Shown here: positions 11,239 to 18,704 of the stretch, piece after piece
Numbering within the stretch: the first letter of the stretch is position 1
Layout of the letters: the number at the start of each line of letters is the position of its first letter
Origin: Peristeroidobacter agariperforans
Lineage (GTDB): Bacteria > Pseudomonadota > Gammaproteobacteria > Steroidobacterales > Steroidobacteraceae
Assembly (NCBI RefSeq): GCF_004138335.1
Contig: NZ_RYFW01000001.1
Location: forward strand, 1,984,001 to 2,048,000
Direction: 5' to 3'
DNA: 64,000 bases
The notes under the pieces: model-generated
What the model was told of the DNA's origin: nothing
The model's input: the letters and a program-made list of their open reading frames with translations, nothing else
Database searches by the model: none
Position numbers and translations under genes: made by a program

Positions 11239-12504
11239 ATGCATCCACAAGAGCAGCCGGCTTCGGTCGCAGCTGTCGATGACAAACCGCGCGTAGGTTG
11301 GGGATTCATCACGCTCCACGCGCTGGCCTACACAGGCACGTGGCTGGCGTTGCTCACGCCGGTGCTCGTGACCATTGCTTTGCGCGTTCGGAATCTCGCG
11401 CCCGAAACTGCAGCCTCGAGTTTGTCGCTGGTGCTGGGGCTCGGCGCGTTCTTCGCGCTCGTCGGCAATCCTTTGTTCGGTCGATTGAGCGATCGAACCA
11501 CCTCGCGCTTCGGCATGCGCAGGCCCTGGCTGATCGGCGGAGTCATCTGCGGTGCGCTGGCGTTGTTGATGATCGCAACGGCCACCAGCATCGCGATGGT
11601 GCTCATCGGTTGGTGCCTGGCTCAGCTCGCGTTCAATGCGGTGTTGGCGGCCATCATTGCCGTCTTGCCCGACCAGGTTCCCGTGGAACAGCGCGGCACT
11701 GTTGCCGGTGTGATGGGCGTTTGTTTGCCGCTGGGGCAGGTGAGTGGCACGTATCTGGTGCAGTCGGTCGCCACGTCGACGTTGCACACGTTCATGGTGC
11801 CTGCGGCGATCTGTGTGGCGGTCGTGTTGTTGTTTGCTGTGATGTTGCCCGATCGACGCCTCGCGCCAGGCCAGGTTCCGCCGCTGGGCTGGCGCGATGT
11901 GATAGCAATCTATTGGGTCAATCCGCGGCAGTATCCGGACTTCGGCTGGACCTGGCTGAGTCGTTTGTTACTCGTGCTCGGCACGGCGTTCCTGAATACC
12001 TATCAACCGTTCTATCTGATCGACAAGCTCGGTCACGCCGAGGTGGAAATTCCCACACTCATTTTCCAGGGCATCCTGGTGCAGACCGTCGCCATCATCG
12101 CGGTGAGCATCCTCGGTGGGCGGCTATCGGATGCGATCGGCCGTCGCAAGATTTTTGTGGTGATCGGCGGTGCGGTCTATGCGATCGGCTTGTGGGTCAT
12201 CGCCGCCGCGCCAGACTATCCAACCTTCCTCCTCGGCATGACCATCACCGGCATCGGTCATGGTGTTTACTTCGCGGTCGATCTGGCGCTCGTGACCGAT
12301 GTTCTGCCGAACCGATGGCGCGATGCCGCCAAGGATCTCGGCATCTTCAACGTTGCGAATGCTTTGCCTCAAGCCATCGCACCCGCCGTAGCGCCGGTGA
12401 TCCTCGCGCTCACCGGTGGCAATTACACGTGGCTGTTCGCGATTGCAGGCTCGATCGCGCTGATGGCGTCGGTGACCATTCTGCCTGTGAAGAGCGTGCG
12501 CTAG
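11239..12504 (+). CDS. MFS transporter, sugar/drug type
   Basis: 421 aa MFS protein with motif A NPLFGRLSDRTTSRFGMRRP in the N half and a second copy GGRLSDAIGRRKIFVV in the C half. The ATG at 11239 is chosen because the frame upstream of it (back to 11047) is rich in Arg, Cys and Ser and shows no transporter features. Starting there places about 20 residues before TM1 (GWGFITLHALAYTGTWLALL). It is divergent from the spinster-like carrier, with 205 bases between the starts in which I recognise no clear operator. The substrate is unknown. Confidence 0.82.
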   Translation: MHPQEQPASVAAVDDKPRVGWGFITLHALAYTGTWLALLTPVLVTIALRVRNLAPETAASSLSLVLGLGAFFALVGNPLFGRLSDRTTSRFGMRRPWLIGGVICGALALLMIATATSIAMVLIGWCLAQLAFNAVLAAIIAVLPDQVPVEQRGTVAGVMGVCLPLGQVSGTYLVQSVATSTLHTFMVPAAICVAVVLLFAVMLPDRRLAPGQVPPLGWRDVIAIYWVNPRQYPDFGWTWLSRLLLVLGTAFLNTYQPFYLIDKLGHAEVEIPTLIFQGILVQTVAIIAVSILGGRLSDAIGRRKIFVVIGGAVYAIGLWVIAAAPDYPTFLLGMTITGIGHGVYFAVDLALVTDVLPNRWRDAAKDLGIFNVANALPQAIAPAVAPVILALTGGNYTWLFAIAGSIALMASVTILPVKSVR

Positions 12505-12631
12505 CGGGCTTGGCTTAAACGCACAATCCCTCGCTACTCCCCTCCAGCTGTACAGCCCTGGGCCCGCAAGTTGCCAGGCACCAGCATGGATAGCTTTCCC
12601 TCGCGCACAGTTTTCTCGCAAGAATGAACCC

Positions 12632-13495
12632 CTACCGCAGCACCTTGATCAGCGCCGCGTGCTCCTCAGCCCCGTAACCCGCGTCGATCGCGCGTCGGAA
12701 CAAGCTAGCCGCGAACGTCGGAAACTCATCGTTGATGCCGCTTTCGCGCGCGTGTTGCACTAGCCGGATGATGTCTGTGCCGGCCGTCTTGATCGTGCTC
12801 TCCGGGTCGGCGTAGTCGTCGTGCTCGATGACTTCACTCAAGTGTTTCGCCTCAATGCCCAGTAGCGGCGTCAGATCCGCCAGCATCGATCCGAAGGCTG
12901 TCACGCGCACTCCTTCCACCTCGCAAACACGGGCGCCTTGGCACAAACCAATCCAGTGTCCAGCGAGATACGAGAGCATGGCCGAGAACAGCGCGGCCGA
13001 CTTACCGGCGTCATCGCTCAAGAAACTGAGATTGCCCGCAAGCTTCCTCAACTGCGACTCATGTTCCTGATAAACCCCTTCGCGACCGGAAACCACGATC
13101 GACGCCTCGGATGTGCCAATCTGTCTCGGCCACGCGAGGATGGCGCCATCAAGATACTGCGCAGCGCGCGCATGCATCCAACTTTCTAGATCCCGCGCTT
13201 CCCGCGGCGTGCCAGTACTGAGTTGCACGATCGCTCGATCTGAAAGTGCCGCATCGACTCCCGCTGATGCGAGAACCTCGCACGTGGCCGGGTAGTCCGA
13301 CAGGCAGATGACCGTGATGGGACTGGCGCGTACGGCTTCCGCAACATTCGCGGCGAGCGAGGCACCTGCCCGGATCAGTGGCTCTGCTTTGGCGGCCGAA
13401 CGATTCCAAACCGTCACTCGATCGCCACATTTCACAAAGGCACGCGCCAGCGCCGCGCCCATTTCGCCCAAACCGATGACCGTGACTGAACTCAT
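12632..13495 (-). CDS. NAD(P)-dependent oxidoreductase, 6-PGDH/imine-reductase-like
   Basis: 287 aa dehydrogenase with an N-terminal Rossmann fold (VTVIGLGEMGAALARAF, then WNRSAAKAEPL). This is followed by LSTGTPREARDLESWMHARA and an all-helical C-terminal domain. The family joins 3-hydroxyisobutyrate dehydrogenases with imine reductases, and the phrase YLDGAILAWPRQIGTSEASI is closer to the imine-reductase group. The ATG at 13495 is preferred because the frame upstream (to 13573) adds an unrelated 26 residues before the Rossmann strand. It is divergent from an HxlR regulator, with a strong dyad between them, so redox- or ligand-controlled expression is likely. The substrate is not known. Confidence 0.85.
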   Translation of the reverse strand: MSSVTVIGLGEMGAALARAFVKCGDRVTVWNRSAAKAEPLIRAGASLAANVAEAVRASPITVICLSDYPATCEVLASAGVDAALSDRAIVQLSTGTPREARDLESWMHARAAQYLDGAILAWPRQIGTSEASIVVSGREGVYQEHESQLRKLAGNLSFLSDDAGKSAALFSAMLSYLAGHWIGLCQGARVCEVEGVRVTAFGSMLADLTPLLGIEAKHLSEVIEHDDYADPESTIKTAGTDIIRLVQHARESGINDEFPTFAASLFRRAIDAGYGAEEHAALIKVLR

Positions 13496-13575
13496 GTGTA
13501 AGCTGCTCCGGAGATCCATGTACGCGATGGCATCACGAGGTGCGCAGTGTGGCGCGAGCGAATTTATTATCAATT

Positions 13576-13593
13576 ACTTACGTCTTCGTAAGT
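13576..13593. promoter_or_regulatory. Perfect dyad, likely HxlR operator
   Basis: 7-base arms ACTTACG and CGTAAGT flank TCTT, a perfect inverted repeat between the divergent reductase (start 13495) and the HxlR gene (ATG 13610). ACTTAC-type dyads are typical HxlR targets. The right arm touches a potential GTG start at 13592, which supports ATG 13610 as the real start and also suggests autoregulation. Confidence 0.65.
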
Positions 13594-13609
13594 GCGCGAG
13601 TCCGAGGCC

Positions 13610-13966
13610 ATGACGAACACCACCAACGCCGATGAGCAGCAAGCTTGCGGACTGACTGCGGCCTTGAATGTGATCAGCGGCAAATGGAAGCCGACCATCA
13701 TCTGGCACTTGCATGCGCAACCGCTGCGATTCGGCGAGCTGCGGCGGCGTTTGCCTGGAATCAGCGAAAAGATCCTGTCGGAGCAGCTCAAAGAACTGCA
13801 ACTGAGCGGCATCGTGCGCCGTGAAGAGTTCGATGAGGCTCGGTTACGAGTCGAATATTCTTTGACGCCGCCTGGGGCGCTGCTCAATCGAGCGGTGCAC
13901 GCGTTGGCGGAATGGGGCTCAGCTTACGGCAACCCGCCCGCGCCGAACGTGATGTGCCAGCGCTGA
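13610..13966 (+). CDS. HxlR-family winged-helix regulator
   Basis: 118 aa MarR/HxlR-like regulator. Family features run through the whole protein: CGLTAALNVISGKWKPTIIW, LRFGELRRRLPGISEKILS, QLKELQLSGIVRREEF and VEYSLTPPGALL. Cys is present near the N-terminus (position 12, EQQACG) as in thiol-sensing members, though many HxlR proteins carry a Cys there without a proven role. An in-frame GTG at 13592 would add 6 residues but overlaps the operator-like dyad. The divergent reductase is its probable target. Confidence 0.88.
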   Translation: MTNTTNADEQQACGLTAALNVISGKWKPTIIWHLHAQPLRFGELRRRLPGISEKILSEQLKELQLSGIVRREEFDEARLRVEYSLTPPGALLNRAVHALAEWGSAYGNPPAPNVMCQR

Positions 13967-14071
13967 GCGTCGCCCGGTAGCGATACTGAATATCTTTCGA
14001 TCATCAAGACGCGCTATGCCGTTTCGGGTCGAAAGCTGCCCTTAGTGGACGCAGGAAGTTCCGCAGAAGCG

Positions 14072-14115
14072 CTAAACGTTGTTTCTGCAGTGTCGATCCG
14101 AGTCCGCGTGAGGTA
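14072..14115. repeat. Cassette repeat copy A (44 bases)
   Basis: First of four copies of a dispersed repeat confined to 14.0-17.0 kb. It begins CTAAACGTTG and ends GCGTGAGGTA. 24 of 44 columns are identical in all four copies. It lies 46 bases downstream of the 3' end of the NADAR gene. Arms GCAGAA (14063-14068) and TTCTGC (14083-14088) pair around the left part. Confidence 0.7.
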
Positions 14116-14161
14116 GGACGGCAGGCGCTGCCGGCAACACCAGGGCGGGTGTGCTTGATGC

Positions 14162-14719
14162 CTACCGCAACTTCTCAATAGCGTCGCGTGCCTGCATGAG
14201 TGCAAAGTCCAGTAGATTGAGGCCGCGCCACTGGTTCGGATTGTTTACTCTCTCATCGCCCTGGGCGAGACCTATGCCCCAGATCCTATCCATCGGACTT
14301 GCCTCGACTAGGATGCGTGAGCCGGTTTGCTGAAGGAAATGTCTCAGTTCATGGTTCTGCGCAAACTTCGCCACGTTGGCTCGGACTACGATGGAGAACC
14401 GGTTTTCTACCCAGGTGGCCTCATTGAATCCTCGCACTTGGCGTCCGAGTGCCTTGGCGGTACCGGGACTCGCCGCCTGAAGCACTTGCATTCTTGTCTC
14501 GTGATCGCCGAATAGGGCGGCTTTCTCCGCCATCATGAAGTGCTCTGCTGTTGGGTACCGTTGGCCATCAACAGCGAACGGGGCGCTATACCACTGACTG
14601 AAGCAGGAAGCGGTCACGCCGCTCTTCGTGCGTTGATGCCCCCAGAAAAAGACATACTTCAGCTTTTCTCTCGCGTTGAAGCGAGCACGAAGATCTTCGA
14701 GGAATAGCTTGTCGCGCAT
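14162..14719 (-). CDS. NADAR family protein
   Basis: 185 aa NADAR (NAD and ADP-ribose related) domain protein. The family includes riboflavin-pathway N-glycosidases (YbiA) and ADP-ribosyl-guanosine hydrolases linked to phage defence. Diagnostic parts are FFWGHQ, SCFSQWYSAPFAVDGQRYPT, AEHFMMAEKAALFGD, then LGRQVRGFNEATWVENR, and near the C-end PMDRIWGIGLAQGDERVNNP. ATG 14719 is preferred to the GTG at 14731. It has no obvious operon partner. Repeat copy A follows its 3' end. A role in nucleotide-sugar clearance or defence is possible but not shown. Confidence 0.88.
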   Translation of the reverse strand: MRDKLFLEDLRARFNAREKLKYVFFWGHQRTKSGVTASCFSQWYSAPFAVDGQRYPTAEHFMMAEKAALFGDHETRMQVLQAASPGTAKALGRQVRGFNEATWVENRFSIVVRANVAKFAQNHELRHFLQQTGSRILVEASPMDRIWGIGLAQGDERVNNPNQWRGLNLLDFALMQARDAIEKLR

Positions 14720-14810
14720 CGGTATTCTCACAGTACCAGATGTGTCGGCATGGCCCGATGTTCATAGATCTGCCTGCTGGCAGTTATCACCGCGCGTCGG
14801 CGGCTGAGGC

Positions 14811-15383
14811 ATGCTTTCCTTCCTGGCTGCCACTGCAATCCTGAGCAGCGTCCCGGCTTGTCAGGAGCTTCATCCGCAGGCGACCCCTACTGCGGATGGG
14901 GCGACGTACGCTTTGGCGGAAGATGTGCGGCTGGCCTTTGGACGGGATGAGTCGCTCGACACGCAGTCGGACTATGGTCAACGAGCGATGCTATACACTT
15001 CCGAGCGCGGCGTAGCCCGGCGGACGTATTACTCTTCGGGGGCCGAAGATGGCTCCGCCATGACGCCTACCTTTTTCGGTGATTGTGGCCGGCACGAACT
15101 GCTGATTCTTGCCGACGTCGGCAATGAGTCCGCCTGGGGATTCCGAGTGTTCGCCTACGACGGCAAGGTATTGCGCGATCTGGGTGAGATTCCGATCGCA
15201 GTATGGGGCGATGGCAATATGGAATCCGCGATTCCGTTCGTGAAACTGGCTCCGCACGATGAAGTGATCGATCTCACGTTCACTACGGATGTAATCAAGG
15301 ACCCTGAGTCGCGGTCCCAGCAGCCGCTCGCCGCGAAGGATGCTCGCTATCAAATAGGGTTGACGTCGATACGAGCAAAGTAG
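14811..15383 (+). CDS. Secreted or lipoprotein-like protein of unknown function
   Basis: 190 aa. The N-terminus is a short hydrophobic stretch (LSFLAATAILSSVPAC) that could be a lipoprotein signal, although Pro at -2 is unusual for a lipobox. The rest is hydrophilic and contains TYALAEDVRLAFGRDESLD, then an even alpha/beta pattern with SAWGFRVFAYDGKVLRDL. I recognise no family. It is divergent from the NADAR gene (92 bases between starts) and lies between repeat copies A and B, so it travels in the same putative cassette. No promoter is evident. Confidence 0.6.
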   Translation: MLSFLAATAILSSVPACQELHPQATPTADGATYALAEDVRLAFGRDESLDTQSDYGQRAMLYTSERGVARRTYYSSGAEDGSAMTPTFFGDCGRHELLILADVGNESAWGFRVFAYDGKVLRDLGEIPIAVWGDGNMESAIPFVKLAPHDEVIDLTFTTDVIKDPESRSQQPLAAKDARYQIGLTSIRAK

Positions 15384-15510
15384 CGGCGAACTGGTGCCGA
15401 AATCGTGCCGCGCGTCACCATTGGGTCGAATCCTGCGGCTGAGCGCGGCTTAATCCAGCAGACCTCTGCAGCACTCACTGGCCCGCAGTGGAATAGGTCG
15501 CGGCGAAGCG

Positions 15511-15554
15511 CTACACGTTGTTCCGGCTGTCCTCGTCCGAGTTCGGGTGCGATG
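15511..15554. repeat. Cassette repeat copy B (44 bases)
   Basis: Second copy. It begins CTACACGTTG and ends GTTCGGGTGCGATG. Its first three bases, read on the minus strand, are the TAG stop codon of the small gene 15511-15780, so that reading frame runs into the repeat and ends at its last base. Confidence 0.7.
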
Positions 15555-15780
15555 AGCTGGCTCCCAGTATCGGGAGTTTGATCGATCCGTCGGCAGCAAT
15601 CGTGAAGCTGACGACAATGCTTCCAGTCCAGTAGAGGTCATCACGGCGGAAGGTGCGCGGCTCGCTGGGTTGTGCTGCCGGCATGGGGTCGCAGGGTGGC
15701 AGGCTCTCAGCCCCACCGGCAGCGTACACGCATGTCAGTAGTGCCGAGGCTGCAATGAGAGTTGTCGTTCGCATGTCCAT
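15511..15780 (-). CDS. Small exported protein with a short TonB-C-like segment
   Basis: 89 aa. A signal peptide covers about residues 1-24 (TLIAASALLTCVYAAGGA). The mature part has DLYWTGSIVVSFTIAADGSI, which resembles the start of a TonB C-terminal domain (usual pattern G-x-V-x-V-x-F-x-I-x-x-DG). The rest of that domain is missing and the protein ends in a low-complexity tail (SSSHPNSDEDSRNNV) encoded by repeat B. It may be a truncated energy-transducer-like protein. ATG 15774 is an alternative start. No partner genes are nearby. Confidence 0.5.
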   Translation of the reverse strand: MDMRTTTLIAASALLTCVYAAGGAESLPPCDPMPAAQPSEPRTFRRDDLYWTGSIVVSFTIAADGSIKLPILGASSSHPNSDEDSRNNV

Positions 15781-15866
15781 TTTCGCGAATCAGGTTCAAA
15801 CTGCTGCGAGCTTAGCAGGCCATCACTCGAGTATGCCCTGAGCATGCAGGCAATCTCGCAGAACGG

Positions 15867-15910
15867 CTACACGACGTTCCTGCAATCCCTATTCGGATTC
15901 GGGTGAGATA
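15867..15910. repeat. Cassette repeat copy C (44 bases)
   Basis: Third copy. It begins CTACACGACG and ends GGGTGAGATA. It sits 34 bases upstream of the beta-lactamase start. Arms GCAGAACG (15858-15865) and CGTTCCTGC (15875-15883) pair with one bulged base. Confidence 0.7.
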
Positions 15911-15944
15911 GAGCGCAGGCACGAATCACCAGGAGCAGCTATTC

Positions 15945-16835
15945 GTGAGTCAACCGGAGTTTCCATTATCGAGCCGACGATGGTTCATCGGCGCAGCGTC
16001 AGTTGCGCTATACGGCGCTGCGGGTGCGGCGCGCGAGCAGCAGGGCATCGTCGAGCGTCTGACTGCAATCCGTTCGCGCATCGGCGGCCGGCTCGGCGCG
16101 TATGTGCTCGATACCCACACCGGCCGGCGGTTCGGCCTCGACTACGACGAAAGATTCGCCATGGCCTCGACCTTCAAGTGGCTGCTGGCCGCGGCAGTCC
16201 TGGCGAAGGTCGAGCGCGCGGAGCTGCGCCTCGAACAGAGGGTCTCCTTTGCGGAGAAAGATCTTCTGGCGCATGCTCCGGTCACATCGAAGCATCTCAG
16301 GCAAAGTTCGCTGACGTTGCGCGAGCTGTGTGCCGCTGTCGTCGAGGTCAGCGACAATACTGCCGCCAATCTGCTGTTGCGGCTCATCGAAGGCCCGGAA
16401 GGCCTCACAAAGTTCGCGCGCGCGTCGGGTGATGAAATGACGCGGCTGGATCGCACGGAACTGGCGCTGAATTCCAACTTGCCGGGAGACCCGCGCGACA
16501 CTACGACACCGCGGGCGATGGTCGGTAGCATGGAGCGGGTGCTTCTGGGAACCGTTCTCTCCGAGCCTTCGCGCCAGATACTCATTCAGTGGATGATCAA
16601 TTCGTCGACGGGTCTGCAGCGTATTCGTGCAGGATTGCCGGCGCACTGGAAGGTAGGGGACAAGACGGGCACGGGCGCCAGCGGTGCCGTCAATGACCTA
16701 GCGATGGTCTGGCCGCCTGGTCGCAAGCCGATACTGATGGCGGTGTATATGTCCGAGTCGACGGAAACGGTCGAAACGCTGAGTGCCGCGCATGCGCAGG
16801 TCGCAGCGGAGGTGGTTCGCGAGCTGGCCGCGTAG
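15945..16835 (+). CDS. bla: Class A beta-lactamase, Tat-exported
   Basis: 296 aa serine beta-lactamase hydrolysing beta-lactams in the periplasm. All class A motifs are present with normal spacing: S75-T-F-K78 (Ambler S70/K73), S136-D-N (130-132), E172-L-A-L-N (E166 to N170) and K240-T-G (234-236). The N-terminus has a twin-arginine signal (SSRRWFIG, then ASVALYGAAGAA), so it is folded before export. The start is GTG 15945 with AGGAG about 10 bases upstream. No ampR-type LysR regulator is adjacent. It sits between repeat copies C and D in the cassette-like block, on the strand opposite to the TonB-C-like gene. The spectrum cannot be predicted. Confidence 0.95.
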   Translation: MSQPEFPLSSRRWFIGAASVALYGAAGAAREQQGIVERLTAIRSRIGGRLGAYVLDTHTGRRFGLDYDERFAMASTFKWLLAAAVLAKVERAELRLEQRVSFAEKDLLAHAPVTSKHLRQSSLTLRELCAAVVEVSDNTAANLLLRLIEGPEGLTKFARASGDEMTRLDRTELALNSNLPGDPRDTTTPRAMVGSMERVLLGTVLSEPSRQILIQWMINSSTGLQRIRAGLPAHWKVGDKTGTGASGAVNDLAMVWPPGRKPILMAVYMSESTETVETLSAAHAQVAAEVVRELAA

Positions 16836-16896
16836 TGGTAACGGCGCGGTCGAGTTGCGGTGGCGGGGAAGTTTGTCAGAACGCATCGGTGAGCCG

Positions 16897-16940
16897 CTAC
16901 ACGCTGTTCCTGCAGTCTCGGTGCGGGTACGCGTGCGATA
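16897..16940. repeat. Cassette repeat copy D (44 bases)
   Basis: Fourth copy. It begins CTACACGCTG and ends GCGTGCGATA. It lies 61 bases downstream of the beta-lactamase stop. Arms CAGAAC (16878-16883) and GTTCCTG (16906-16912) pair with one bulged base, across a longer loop than in copy C. Confidence 0.7.
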
Positions 16941-17141
16941 ACCGCGAGACGACCCTTTTCGGACACGACCAGCCTTTGGCAGGCACAACCGAACATGGGA
17001 TCTCAGCGTCAATGAGGTCAAGGGCTCGCCGGTTGGGCGGTTGCGCCTGAGATCGAGCCCGTGGACGAGCTGCCATTGAAACCTTTCGAGCGGGTTGCGC
17101 ATCCAAAAACGATAAGTCCGAACCGCCGAGTCGGAACACAT
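16941..17141 (-). pseudogene. Possible remnant of a cassette reading frame
   Basis: In the otherwise gene-free 350 bases between bla and the peptidase, the minus strand is open from ATG 17141 and reads VRTYRFWMRNPLERFQWQL and so on. This looks like the 'RNPLHNFTF' motif of short hypothetical proteins often found in mobile arrays. The frame then continues through repeat D without its own stop and overlaps bla, so the 3' boundary given is only the edge of repeat D. It could be a decayed gene or chance. Confidence 0.22.
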
Positions 17142-17186
17142 GTCTTTCGACCGCTCGGGCGAGCACCCGTCGAAGCTGAACACTGG

Positions 17187-18410
17187 ATGTGCTTTGTGAA
17201 GAAACTGTTCTGCATCCTGCTCCTTGCTGCCAACTTTGCTCATGGTGAAGCTTCGCTTCCGGATTTGACTGCCGAACAGTGGCGACAGGATCTCGAGTTC
17301 TTCGCCAACGAGATCACGACGAAACACCGGGATCCTTTTCACTTCACCAGCAAGACCGAATTCGACCTGGCGGTGTCCGGCCTGCGCCAGCGGATCCCCT
17401 CGATGAAAGACTACGAAGTTGTCGTTGGCTTGCAGCACCTGGCGGCCCTCATTGGCGACGGGCATTCGTTTCTGGACACATCAGGCTTGTATGAGAGGTT
17501 TCCGCTGGAGGCCTTCTGGTTTGGCAACGATCTGAGGGTAATCCGTGCGGCTCCTGAATACCGGGAAGCACTGGGATCCAGGATTGTCTCGATCGGATCC
17601 GTATCCATTGAGGAAGTGCAGAAGAGGATTCAACAGTTCGTTCCGCAAGCTGAGAACCAGTGGTACGTGCTGAACAGCAGCGCACAGCAGCTCATGAACG
17701 TCGAGCCGCTGGCCGCCTTGGGCGTCCTTCCGGGTCCGGGTTCCGCTGATTTCACCTTCGAAGATGATTCGGGTCGTCGCTTCACGCTGCGGATTCGGCC
17801 AGTCCCTGCAGGAGCCAGCAAGTCAGGGGAGGTCGCTATCGAACCCGTGCCATTGCCCTTTCAGCACCCGGAGGAAGCGCTTTGGTTTACGTACCTGGCT
17901 GACTCCAAAACGGTTTATGTGAATTTCCGCTCGTACCGAGACCTGGAGACGCAGTCCGCACGGCTTTGGGAATACGTCGGCAGGCATCCGGTAAGACGCC
18001 TGATAGTCGATATGCGCTGGAACCAAGGTGGAAACTTCACCAAGGGGAGGGAATATCTCATCTACAAGCTGATATTCATGCCCGCCTTAAACCGTGCCGG
18101 ACATCTTTTCGTGATTACGGGCCGCGGCGCATTTTCAGCTGGCATGACCAACATCACCGATTTTCGCAGAGAGACGGAAGCAATCCTGGTCGGCGAGCCC
18201 ACGGGTGCGCGCCCCAACGGATACCAGGAGAACCATTTGTTTACGCTTCCACTCTCAAAGCTGCGTGTCTCTTGTTCGATGCTCAGGTACAGATTTCAGC
18301 CGGACTCAGAGACTGACGCTGTATTCCCCGATCAGCGAATCGACCCTGATTGGCCGTTGTTCAGGGCGGGAAAAGATGCAGCACTGCAGTGGATTTTGGC
18401 AAGGCCATAG
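17187..18410 (+). CDS. S41-family (tail-specific type) peptidase, exported
   Basis: 407 aa from ATG 17187 (GTG 17196 is equally possible). A signal peptide is seen (VKKLFCILLLAANFAHG, cleavage near GEA). The body has an S41 N-terminal helical part (LEFFANEITTKHRDPFHF) and a stretch in the position of a PDZ-like region. The C-terminal core has LIVDMRWNQGGNF and ITGRGAFSAGMTNITDF, in which the Ser of FSAG is the expected nucleophile. It also has EPTGARPNGYQENHLFTLP. Related exported S41 enzymes often act on peptides of unknown identity. It follows repeat D; no repeat copy was found after its stop. Confidence 0.85.
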   Translation: MCFVKKLFCILLLAANFAHGEASLPDLTAEQWRQDLEFFANEITTKHRDPFHFTSKTEFDLAVSGLRQRIPSMKDYEVVVGLQHLAALIGDGHSFLDTSGLYERFPLEAFWFGNDLRVIRAAPEYREALGSRIVSIGSVSIEEVQKRIQQFVPQAENQWYVLNSSAQQLMNVEPLAALGVLPGPGSADFTFEDDSGRRFTLRIRPVPAGASKSGEVAIEPVPLPFQHPEEALWFTYLADSKTVYVNFRSYRDLETQSARLWEYVGRHPVRRLIVDMRWNQGGNFTKGREYLIYKLIFMPALNRAGHLFVITGRGAFSAGMTNITDFRRETEAILVGEPTGARPNGYQENHLFTLPLSKLRVSCSMLRYRFQPDSETDAVFPDQRIDPDWPLFRAGKDAALQWILARP

Positions 18411-18704
18411 CTAACCATTGTGCCGCCCATAGCCGACATTCGTGATTGACCGGTACGGGTCGCAACCTGCCGCCCGCAGCGCTCCCGAGCGCTCTGTAGC
18501 TTTCCGTGAATGGAGGTAATTCCGAAGAAGGGATTTGAACCTGCAACCATCTCGCTGAACAGATGAGCTGGCTAGCGCAGCGTCGCAGTCTATCGAAAGC
18601 CAGGGCGGTTCTGACATGCATCTCGGACGATCGTCGGCATCCGCACGCGTTTGAAGCTCGTCCGGGGTTGCTGATGTGCTGATCGCCGCAGCTCGGTCGA
18701 TAGC
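18411..18704. other. Gene-free stretch at the right edge of the accessory block, with a tRNA-like fragment
   Basis: 294 bases between two convergent genes. The minus strand at 18541-18531 reads GGTTCAAATCC, a canonical T-loop core, and upstream of it at 18571-18551 there is a D-arm-like stretch (GCTCATCTGTTCAGCGAG). No anticodon arm or matching acceptor stem can be drawn, so this is not a tRNA gene. It could be the remnant of an att site or a chance match. Nothing else is recognisable. Confidence 0.3.

Noticed and set aside
12505-12631. Bidirectional terminator between the convergent MFS and reductase genes
   Set aside because: No stem of useful length was found.
14062-16940. Calling the four repeats true attC sites of an integron
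   Set aside because: The conserved core sites are not met, no integrase is in the window, and orientations of genes are mixed. Kept as a hypothesis in the findings only.
18521-18575. A complete tRNA gene on the minus strand
   Set aside because: The T-loop core is present but no acceptor or anticodon stem can be formed.
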